From Emcibacter sp048269205 (GTDB lineage Bacteria > Pseudomonadota > Alphaproteobacteria > Sphingomonadales > Emcibacteraceae): a stretch of 64,000 nt of DNA. A model generated the notes under the pieces. It searched no databases and had not been told where the DNA came from. It saw nothing but the letters and a program-made list of their open reading frames with translations. The position numbers were made by a program, and so were the translations under genes. This document shows positions 28,007-34,821 of the stretch, one piece after another (positions within the stretch are counted from its first letter, which is position 1; each line of letters opens with the position of its first letter). Where the stretch lies: the NCBI RefSeq assembly GCF_048269205.1, contig NZ_JBLXJC010000001.1, forward strand, positions 248,001-312,000, written 5' to 3'.

Positions 28007-28030
28007 ACCGGCCTTTTGCGGCCGGTTTTG
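28007..28030 (+). terminator. terminator after tRNA-Arg
   Basis: ACCGGCC (28007-28013) pairs with GGCCGGT (28020-28026), followed by a T-rich run. Confidence 0.8.
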
Positions 28031-28118
28031 TTTTGGTTCTCTCGCCGCCCGGATTTGATCCTTTGTTCGTTCACGAAGCGTAAGCGAAGTAGACGAGGCA
28101 GGCGTCAGCCTGACCGTC

Positions 28119-28137
28119 AATCCTGTCGGGATCACCA
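28119..28137 (+). repeat. duplicate of the tRNA-Arg 3' end
   Basis: AATCCTGTCGGGATCACCA is identical to tRNA positions 27981-27999 and lies 138 bases downstream, without the rest of a tRNA. Between the copies are the terminator, a small palindrome TTCGT-TC-ACGAA (28066-28077) and a hairpin CAGGC-GTCA-GCCTG just before the second copy. Such duplicated tRNA ends mark integrase attachment sites or leftovers of tandem tRNA genes. No integrase gene is present. Confidence 0.8.
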
Positions 28138-28269
28138 CTTTTAAAAGCCCACCTTTTTTGTAAAATCCCGGCTGAAAATATACTTTCTAGTGTCAGGTTT
28201 TTTTACAGTTCTCAGTTTTGGAAAATGAGGGAAATATGTATCCAATTGATAACAAAGGGATATATTATT

Positions 28270-28286
28270 TGGCATGTATCTTGCTT
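28270..28286 (+). promoter_or_regulatory. sigma-54 (RpoN)-type promoter before the PEP-CTERM gene
   Basis: TGGCATGTATCTTGCTT matches the -24/-12 consensus TGGCAY-N5-TTGC with the required 12-base GG-to-GC spacing (GG 28271-28272, GC 28283-28284). The start of transcription would fall near 28296, inside the first 35-bp repeat. RpoN with the PrsK/PrsR kinase-regulator pair is known to control PEP-CTERM genes. Confidence 0.7.
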
Positions 28287-28290
28287 TTAC

Positions 28291-28360
28291 TCTCCCCAAG
28301 GACCTATTTTCCGAAATTAAGACTATCTCCCCAAGGACCTATTTTCCGAAATTAAGACTA
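28291..28360 (+). repeat. perfect 35-bp tandem duplication in the PEP-CTERM leader
   Basis: Two identical 35-base units (28291-28325 and 28326-28360) abut with no spacer. Each begins TCTCCCCAAGG and ends AATTAAGACTA. They lie between the RpoN-type promoter and the ribosome binding site (AAAGGAG at 28410-28416), so both would be in the 5' untranslated RNA. Confidence 0.95.
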
Positions 28361-28424
28361 AATGATTAATTTTAACTTTTTAGTATCTCTCCAGCATATA
28401 GAGGGGAGTTTAAAGGAGCTTCAT

Positions 28425-29051
28425 ATGACAAAAAAACTATTTTTTAAAATGACTGGTTTGATCGATCCAAAGAAACTCCGCAACGGGGGTTTTGGCATTA
28501 TTGCGGCCGCCGGTGTAGCGATGGGCTTTGCAGGCAATGCGCAGGCACTTACTATTACCGGGGTGAGCGCAGTTTTTGACAATGCCAATGATCAACTACA
28601 GATCAGTGGCACCATTACTGCTACTGGGAATGGCACATTCAATGAGATCTTGTTTGACTGGGATAATGGATATAACGAATTTGACTTCTCCGGCAGTTCG
28701 ATATTGTCGTCAAATCTGGCCGGCGCCACATTCGCCGCTTCCGCTGGTTTTCTAACAAGCGGTGTATTTGCGGTGTCTGGTTTAAGCGGTGCGCCATTTT
28801 CTGCCCCCCTGTTTTTTGATTTTATTTTTCAACTGCCGTTCCTTGAAGCCAATTTTGGCGATGAGGCGATTGACATCGCGGTTTGTGATGACTGCACACC
28901 GGGGTTCGACGGAGGTGAAATTGTTGAAAATGTGGTCACACCTTTTGCGGGGTCTCTTGTCTCTGATGTCCCGGAACCGGCTACACTGGCCCTGCTGGGG
29001 TTTGGTCTTGCGGGACTGGGCTACGCACGCCGTCGGAAGGCAAACGCCTGA
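28425..29051 (+). CDS. PEP-CTERM sorting-domain protein
   Basis: A 208-residue secreted protein. It has a signal sequence (about 15-40, ending AGNAQA), a beta-rich Gly/Ser/Asn body with few lysines, and a C-terminal sorting signal VPEPATLALLGFGLAGLG followed by ARRRKANA. Exosortase would cut at the PEP motif and hand the protein to the cell surface or exopolysaccharide. The ATG at 28425 follows AAAGGAG. One pair of cysteines lies in CDDCTPGFDG. No exosortase or exopolysaccharide gene is in the window. The body is not a recognised domain. Confidence 0.92.
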   Translation: MTKKLFFKMTGLIDPKKLRNGGFGIIAAAGVAMGFAGNAQALTITGVSAVFDNANDQLQISGTITATGNGTFNEILFDWDNGYNEFDFSGSSILSSNLAGATFAASAGFLTSGVFAVSGLSGAPFSAPLFFDFIFQLPFLEANFGDEAIDIAVCDDCTPGFDGGEIVENVVTPFAGSLVSDVPEPATLALLGFGLAGLGYARRRKANA

Positions 29052-29130
29052 TAGCGGACTTGGCGACAATAATTGCATTGAGGCGGCGGTTCCCCGGGAC
29101 CGCCGTTTTTTGTTGTGCCGAGTTCGGAAA

Positions 29131-30315
29131 TCACCCCGCCAATTGCGCCTTTACCACCAACGCTTTTTCCCGCGTCTTCATTGGCACCCCGAACAGCGGG
29201 CGCAGGAAGGCGATACGCCGGATCAAAACTTCATGGATTAACAGGCAGCCGCCCGCCGTTACCGCGAGCACCAGGAAAAATTCGGACCAGACGTCCAGCC
29301 CCATGTGGCCGAGCAGGGCGCCCGAAATCACAATCAGACTTTGGTGAAGGATATACCAGGGAAATATGCCTTCCGAACAATAGCTGAGCCATTTGCCCGG
29401 TCGGTTCAGGTAGGCCTGACCGGCGCCGAGGATGGCCATGATGATCATCCAGGCATAAAGCGGGCGCAGGGCGCGCACGATATTCTCGATCCAGGTGATG
29501 CCGCCGAACCAGCTTTCCCAGTTGGCCCATAAAAATGACAGGCCAACGGCGAGGATCAGCGCGCCCATTACGGCCCCGCGCCAGCTCCGGTCCAAAAGGG
29601 TCCAGAAGGTGGCATTTTTCGCCAGCAGGAAGCCGATCAGGAAATAGCTTCCGTAACGGGCATGGGCGCCCCAGTCGCCCCACAGGGCGTGATTTTCCGG
29701 GAAGTTGATATCTGTGGTGAAGCGATAAATGATGAATATCACGGCCGGCAGGAGGAACAACCGTCCACCGCTCATCAGCCGGCCGAACCAGGGCCGGTCC
29801 AGCTGATCCGCCAGTCTCCGCACCACCGGCAACAGCGGCAGAAGCAGCATTGTATAGACCAGAAGATAGACCACATACCAGAGATGGTTCCAGGTGGGTA
29901 CGGTGATGGAAAAGCTCTCCTCACCGGCGAGGTAACGTCCATAAAAATCCAGGTAACCGGGGGTGATTTCCCCTGTTGCCAGGAGTTGGAAATAGGCTTG
30001 CGGCGTTACAATCACCAGCATACCGAACAGAATCGGCAGGAACAGTCGGCCGAACCGGCGCCCGGCAAAGCGTGGGACAGAAGTGGCCTTGTCGACCGCA
30101 TAGCGCAGCGCGACCCCTGAAATCAGAAACAGTAGCGACAGCCGGAACGGACTGGACAGCCACATGATATGATCCACCGTCTCATTCATATGCGCGCTTT
30201 TGACGTGCCAGCCCTCGCTGTTGAAAAACATGCCGATGTGGTAAAAAATCAGCAGCCCAAAGGCGATCACCCTGATCCAGTCCAGGTCGTAACGCCGGGT
30301 TGAAGGTTGGTTCAT
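29131..30315 (-). CDS. acyltransferase-3 family membrane protein
   Basis: A 394-residue protein with about ten membrane segments. The start RYDLDWIRVIAFGLLIFYHIGMF carries the conserved Arg and His of acyltransferase-3/OpgC proteins, which O-acylate surface glycans from the inner membrane. The ATG at 30315 has AGGAAA upstream; an open extension to 30429 is unlikely coding. It faces away from the LytTR regulator gene, and three direct repeats lie between them, which suggests control by that regulator. Confidence 0.85.
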   Translation of the reverse strand: MNQPSTRRYDLDWIRVIAFGLLIFYHIGMFFNSEGWHVKSAHMNETVDHIMWLSSPFRLSLLFLISGVALRYAVDKATSVPRFAGRRFGRLFLPILFGMLVIVTPQAYFQLLATGEITPGYLDFYGRYLAGEESFSITVPTWNHLWYVVYLLVYTMLLLPLLPVVRRLADQLDRPWFGRLMSGGRLFLLPAVIFIIYRFTTDINFPENHALWGDWGAHARYGSYFLIGFLLAKNATFWTLLDRSWRGAVMGALILAVGLSFLWANWESWFGGITWIENIVRALRPLYAWMIIMAILGAGQAYLNRPGKWLSYCSEGIFPWYILHQSLIVISGALLGHMGLDVWSEFFLVLAVTAGGCLLIHEVLIRRIAFLRPLFGVPMKTREKALVVKAQLAG

Positions 30316-30406
30316 TTTCCTGCTCCACTGCAATTGAGTTGTTAATCCGCACTGTGACAGAAGGGGGAGGCGCCTGCATCCATGCCGGGTCCGGCGGCGC
30401 TGGTTC

Positions 30407-30470
30407 GGGATAAGCGGTAGAGCTGTCATCTGGTCAGGGATAAGCGGTAACTCCCTTGGGACAAGCGGTA
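30407..30470 (+). promoter_or_regulatory. three direct repeats between acyltransferase and LytTR genes
   Basis: GGGATAAGCGGTA occurs at 30407-30419 and 30437-30449, and GGGACAAGCGGTA at 30458-30470. Spacings are 30 and 21 bases, close to three and two helical turns. LytTR proteins bind short direct repeats spaced about two turns, so these are probable operators for the regulator gene that starts at 30527. Confidence 0.65.
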
Positions 30471-30526
30471 AGGCTTTGTTGTTTTGTTACTTTTCACCAC
30501 ATCGTCGCTCGCGTATGCTGTGACTC

Positions 30527-31345
30527 ATGGAACCAATCGGGACATATTGGGCAGCGGTGGTGCAGGCCCTGCTGCGGGACAGGCTGATACATTTACTTGC
30601 GGTGGCGACACTTGTTATTGCGGTTGTCAATGTGATGACAAAGATGTCCGATGCACGGGGCTATGGCCGCGAGCTTCCCCTCGCCAATCCTATCGTTACC
30701 GAATTTTCAAGTGCTTTCGCCATTATCCTGCTATTGGCGCCGGTTTTTGTCTTTTTTGACAAAATGCCGCTCACACGTGCCACCTGGCAAAGGACCCTTG
30801 TTCCCTATATCGGGGCGAGCCTCATTTTTTCCCTGTTGCATGTGACGATCATGGTGATGATCAGGAAGGTGGCCTGGCCGATCCTGTTTGAGGGGTCTTA
30901 CGAGTTTTTTACTGCCGGTTTCACTGACGCCCTTTATGAATATCGCAAGGATCTGATGACTTTCCTGCTTTATATGTTTTTCCATCAGCTGCAACGGCAG
31001 GTGAAGTTTGCCCGCAGGGCGGGTAATGATCCTGTCGTCCTGAAAAGCGGCGCAACGACCATCCTTCTGCATCCGGAAGAGTTCATGTTTGCCAAAAGCG
31101 CAGGCAACTATGTTGATATTACCTCGAAGAGCGGCAGCCAACTGGCCCGGATTACGCTCGAACAGCTGGAAAAATCGTTGAAGGAGAGTGGCGCAAATGT
31201 AGTGCGCATTCACCGGTCTTCACTTGTGAACCGCACACTCATCGTAGAAACAGCACCGCTGGCCGGGGGTGATCTGAACGTTAAACTCAAAAGTGGTGAA
31301 ATTCTGCGCGCCAGCCGCCGCTACAAGGACCGGCTGGGGTCCTGA
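30527..31345 (+). CDS. membrane-bound LytTR transcriptional regulator
   Basis: A 272-residue protein. The N-terminal part has about four hydrophobic segments (roughly 20-40, 60-80, 90-112, 118-140). The LytTR DNA-binding domain is at about 165-270, with FMFAKSAGNYVDI and VVRIHRSSLVN as signature pieces. It has no receiver domain, so it may sense the membrane or a ligand directly. The ATG lacks a good ribosome binding site. Probable operator repeats lie 57-120 bases upstream. Confidence 0.9.
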   Translation: MEPIGTYWAAVVQALLRDRLIHLLAVATLVIAVVNVMTKMSDARGYGRELPLANPIVTEFSSAFAIILLLAPVFVFFDKMPLTRATWQRTLVPYIGASLIFSLLHVTIMVMIRKVAWPILFEGSYEFFTAGFTDALYEYRKDLMTFLLYMFFHQLQRQVKFARRAGNDPVVLKSGATTILLHPEEFMFAKSAGNYVDITSKSGSQLARITLEQLEKSLKESGANVVRIHRSSLVNRTLIVETAPLAGGDLNVKLKSGEILRASRRYKDRLGS

Positions 31346-31599
31346 GTATGTCAAGCCATCCAGCAACTGAGATCACCAATTTCTTCATAGGCCCTTTCTT
31401 TCCCCGAGCCATGAGACCGCTTTTATAGTCCGCTTCAGGCGACTTATCTTAAGTTGTATGTTCCTCTCTGGCCGCATCTGGTTTTTTTAATATCTATACT
31501 TAATAATATATTAATACGAACGGGCGTTAAATTGTTGAACGATAGAATGGAATAGAACGAAATGCCTTGCGGTAAGGTGACTGGAGGAACGGAGCGAAG

Positions 31600-33207
31600 T
31601 TGAACTTTTTTACGGCCTTCTCAACATTTAAATGGTTGCTTCCCCTTGTGATCCTGCTCATGGGTATTGGGGGGACAACATGGTTGACCCGGGAACAGCT
31701 GTCGAGAGAAGGGGCCGCCATCAATGATGCCGCCCAGATCGCGATTTCAAGCATCAGCCGGGAGCTCTCCCTTATATTGAACAAGGATATCAGGGCGCTG
31801 CAGCGGATGGCGGGACGGAGGCAGAATAATCCAGAGATGATGGAAGGCATATGGAGGGCCGATGCCAGGAATTATGTGTCGGACATGGAAGCGGTCAGCG
31901 CCATTGAATGGGTGGACAGCCAATTTCGGGTGAAGTGGATCGAGCCGATTGCCGGGAATGAAGCCGCTATTGGACTTGACCTGATGTTTGAAGAGCGCCG
32001 GGCGGAATCCCTTTTGTCGGCAGCGGAGATGAATGTACCACATGTGACCAGGGTGATTGAACTTGTCCAGGGAGGGGCGGGATTTCTGGTTTGCGTTCCC
32101 GTTGGGTCAGGGCCCTCATTTGACGGTTTTATCGTGGGGGTTTTCAAGTTTGCTGATTTGTTCAAGGCCTCAGTGCTTCAGACAGCATTAGGTGACTTTG
32201 AGCTGCAGTTCAGAGAGGACGATGTCCTGGATATTCCCGTATCGCCAGGCGTAGCCGGAAATGGGAACCCTTTTCTTGTTTCTGCCCTTGAGGTGCCTGA
32301 CAGAGACTGGAAGATAGCGGGACGGCCCACAGCTGTATTTATTAGTCAACGACGGTCACAGCTGGCCGTCATCACCTTCGGCACCGGCCTGCTCGTCAGC
32401 ATTCTGATTTCGTGCCTGGTCTATTTCTATATCTCCCTGGAGCATCAGATGGTGGCGCGGAGACATGCCGACGAGGCGAATAAGGAAAAGTCCAGGTTTC
32501 TGGCTTCCATCAGTCATGACCTGCGCACGCCGCTTAATGCCATCATCGGCTTTTCGGAACTTATGAATGGTAAAGTGTTCGGTGCTGTCGGGTCCGAGAA
32601 ATACGAGGGCTATATAAGAGGTATAAACGGCGCCGGAAATTATCTTTTGTCCCTGATCAATGATCTTCTTGATCATTCGGCCATTGAGGCCGGTGAGCGT
32701 CAATTGCACAAAGAAACTCTAAATCTGCAGGACATCGCAGACGAGTGTGATGTGGTTCTCAGGACTGAGATTGCGGCCAAGTCCATTGACCTCACCTTTG
32801 ACATTTCTGAACGGCTGCCGCCCCTCTTCGCAGACTACCGCGCTGTCAAACAGATTTTCATCAATCTCCTGAGCAATGCGGTAAAATTCACGCCACCGGG
32901 CGGCAGGATCTGGGTTAGGGCGCGCGCAACAAGAAAGGGACATAAAATTGAATTCGGGGACAGCGGCATCGGCATTCCCGAGAACCAGATCGGGGAGGTC
33001 ACCAAACCCTTTTTCACCGAACAGGACGACCCCTATCATTCCCGGAACGGCACCGGCCTGGGCCTTGCTATCGTAAATTCCCTGATCGATCTGCATGAGG
33101 GCAAGCTGGACATCACCAGCCGGGTCGGCAAGGGGACTGTCATTCGTGTCTCTCTGCCCCGGTCAGGGGACAATGATAAGCTGCGGTGTTCTCTCCGCCC
33201 GAACTGA
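31600..33207 (+). CDS. sensor histidine kinase with CHASE-like periplasmic domain
   Basis: A 535-residue kinase. Membrane segments near 10-28 and 256-279 enclose a CHASE-like sensor domain (about 40-250). HisKA follows with the phospho-acceptor H306 in SISHDLRTPLN, then HATPase_c with NLLSNAVKF, GDSGIGIP and GTGLGLAIV. The start is TTG at 31600 with GGAG and GGAGG sites upstream. No response regulator is adjacent. The next gene downstream is the broken barrel gene, which has its own promoter region, so a functional link is only possible. Confidence 0.9.
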   Translation: MNFFTAFSTFKWLLPLVILLMGIGGTTWLTREQLSREGAAINDAAQIAISSISRELSLILNKDIRALQRMAGRRQNNPEMMEGIWRADARNYVSDMEAVSAIEWVDSQFRVKWIEPIAGNEAAIGLDLMFEERRAESLLSAAEMNVPHVTRVIELVQGGAGFLVCVPVGSGPSFDGFIVGVFKFADLFKASVLQTALGDFELQFREDDVLDIPVSPGVAGNGNPFLVSALEVPDRDWKIAGRPTAVFISQRRSQLAVITFGTGLLVSILISCLVYFYISLEHQMVARRHADEANKEKSRFLASISHDLRTPLNAIIGFSELMNGKVFGAVGSEKYEGYIRGINGAGNYLLSLINDLLDHSAIEAGERQLHKETLNLQDIADECDVVLRTEIAAKSIDLTFDISERLPPLFADYRAVKQIFINLLSNAVKFTPPGGRIWVRARATRKGHKIEFGDSGIGIPENQIGEVTKPFFTEQDDPYHSRNGTGLGLAIVNSLIDLHEGKLDITSRVGKGTVIRVSLPRSGDNDKLRCSLRPN

Positions 33208-33290
33208 CTTTTTTCCACTCCAACCACTCTATACCGATCAGGTTGCTTTCCCCGTCACAAAACCCCGGCCAAACCCGTCATGGTGTTACC

Positions 33291-33327
33291 GTTACAGTCA
33301 GAATTTTAACTGTAACAATATTGTGAC
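33291..33327 (+). promoter_or_regulatory. inverted repeat and Pho-box-like site
   Basis: GTTACAGT (33291-33298) and ACTGTAAC (33309-33316) form a perfect 8-bp inverted repeat with a 10-base spacer. Reading on, CTGTAAC-AATA-TTGTGAC (33310-33327) fits the PhoB 7+4+7 direct-repeat layout. It lies 58 bases before the barrel gene. Confidence 0.5.
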
Positions 33328-33385
33328 ATTTACTGCCGCTGCTGACACTGGCGCTACAACCAAGCAATAAAACGGGGATAAATTC

Positions 33386-34024
33386 ATGAATATCAATTGG
33401 AAAAAATCAACGCTTGCATCCAGCCTCCTGCTCTTGTTGCCGCTGACCCCTGCCGGGGCGGCCGAGGGTTCAGACTCCTTCGCCTTTGTCGGCGGCAATA
33501 TCGCCACCATCAGGGATTACAACTATCAGGATAAGAGCCGGTTCGGCGTCGGCGCTGATGCCCTTTACCTGAAAAAAGTCTGGGGCGGGCTCTCCCTCGG
33601 TGTCAATGCCACAGTCACCTTCGGGCTGGAGACGTCCGAAGAGATAAGTTTTAATAATGGCAGCCGGGTTTTCACCGGTGAACAGAAAGGCAGCCTGACC
33701 CTCTATACGGTTTCCCTGGTGCTGGGCGGCATTTCCGAGTAGGAAAGCGGAGGCCGGCTCGCCTATTTTCTCGGCCCCGCCATCGGTGGCCGGTCCGGCG
33801 ATTATGAAGCCACCTGGGAGCCCGATGCAGCGTCGGAGGGCCTGAGCAGTTTCAAGTCCTCCAACAGCGAAACCCTGTATGGGCTTACTGCCGGGGCTTA
33901 TTATCAATTTCCAGGCTCAGGCCTCACCGCCGGGGTCAATGCCTTGGGGTTCTTTGTTCACGACGGCCATGATGATTTTATTTTTTCCCACAGGCTCGGC
34001 CTGTCGCTCGGCTATAGCTTCTGA
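33386..34024 (+). pseudogene. outer-membrane beta-barrel gene interrupted by one in-frame TAG
   Basis: The frame begins with a signal peptide (about 1-27, ending PAGAA) and runs through amphipathic beta strands to a TAG at 33740-33742 (codon 119). The same frame then continues without a break for 93 codons to TGA at 34022, ending in GLSLGYSF, the aromatic C-terminus that BAM recognises. The two halves together make a normal 211-residue small barrel. A single substitution, a sequencing error or read-through could each explain it. No frameshift is involved. Confidence 0.85.
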
Positions 34025-34129
34025 GGGAACGTCGGGGGTTGGATTTGATCCAGTTTTTCCCTATTTCTAACGCTTTGGTAAATCTTCCCTGCTTTACTGG
34101 TCTTCCCGGAAAGATCAAGTGGAGCCGGA

Positions 34130-34717
34130 ATGGGAAGAGTTCTGAAATATGGCCGCAAAAGGCCCTTTGTCCTGGACATTGCCCTGGCAATGGCTGTCGG
34201 GGTGGTCATTGGTGCGGCGGTGCATGTTTCCCTGCCCGCAAATTTTATGGTCTGGCTGTCCCGGATTGACCTTTCAGTTGGTCGTTCTTCCCTCGCCGGG
34301 ACGGAGACCATCACCGGTCCCGCAGTGGTGATCGACGGCGACACCCTCAGCATCCATGGCCGGCGTATCCGTCTGCATGCCATTGATGCGCCGGAACTGA
34401 GCCAGAATTGCACCCTCAACGGAAGCAGCTACTCCTGCGGCTATGAATCCAAACGCTATCTGGAAAGTCTGATCGCGGGGCGCACCGTGACCTGTCACAG
34501 CCGGGACACGGACAAATACGGCCGGGCTTTAGCCACCTGTTTTGTTGGCGAGGGAGCAGACCTCAATGCCCGGATGGTGGAAAGCGGCCAGGCCATCGCC
34601 TATCTCTATTTCTCCCGCGCCTATGCCGGTCAGCAATCGGACGCCCGGGATGCCCGGCGCGGTATCTGGAAAGGTGAATTCACGGAGCCCTATCAATATC
34701 GCAAGCGAATGCGGTAA
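34130..34717 (+). CDS. membrane-anchored thermonuclease (SNase)-family protein
   Basis: A 195-residue protein with one N-terminal membrane segment (about 15-38) and an SNase domain (about 62-180): VVIDGDTLSIHGRRIRLHAIDAPE and DKYGRALATCFV. The cysteine pair in QNCTLNGSSYSC suggests a disulfide and location outside the cytoplasm. GGAG lies five bases before the ATG. It is a second SNase-type nuclease, differing from the one at 26551 by its lack of the C-terminal domain. Confidence 0.87.
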   Translation: MGRVLKYGRKRPFVLDIALAMAVGVVIGAAVHVSLPANFMVWLSRIDLSVGRSSLAGTETITGPAVVIDGDTLSIHGRRIRLHAIDAPELSQNCTLNGSSYSCGYESKRYLESLIAGRTVTCHSRDTDKYGRALATCFVGEGADLNARMVESGQAIAYLYFSRAYAGQQSDARDARRGIWKGEFTEPYQYRKRMR

Positions 34718-34821
34718 ATGCAGGAGAAAACCAGAAGCTGCAGCTGCTTCATTAACTTGTCATAAAGAAATCCTTTATATAATATTTTTATAATATTGCA
34801 TTGCAGCAAGGAGTGGTTTGT

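Noticed and set aside
28291..28360. CRISPR-like repeat
   Set aside because: Only two units, directly abutting with no spacer, and no cas genes nearby.
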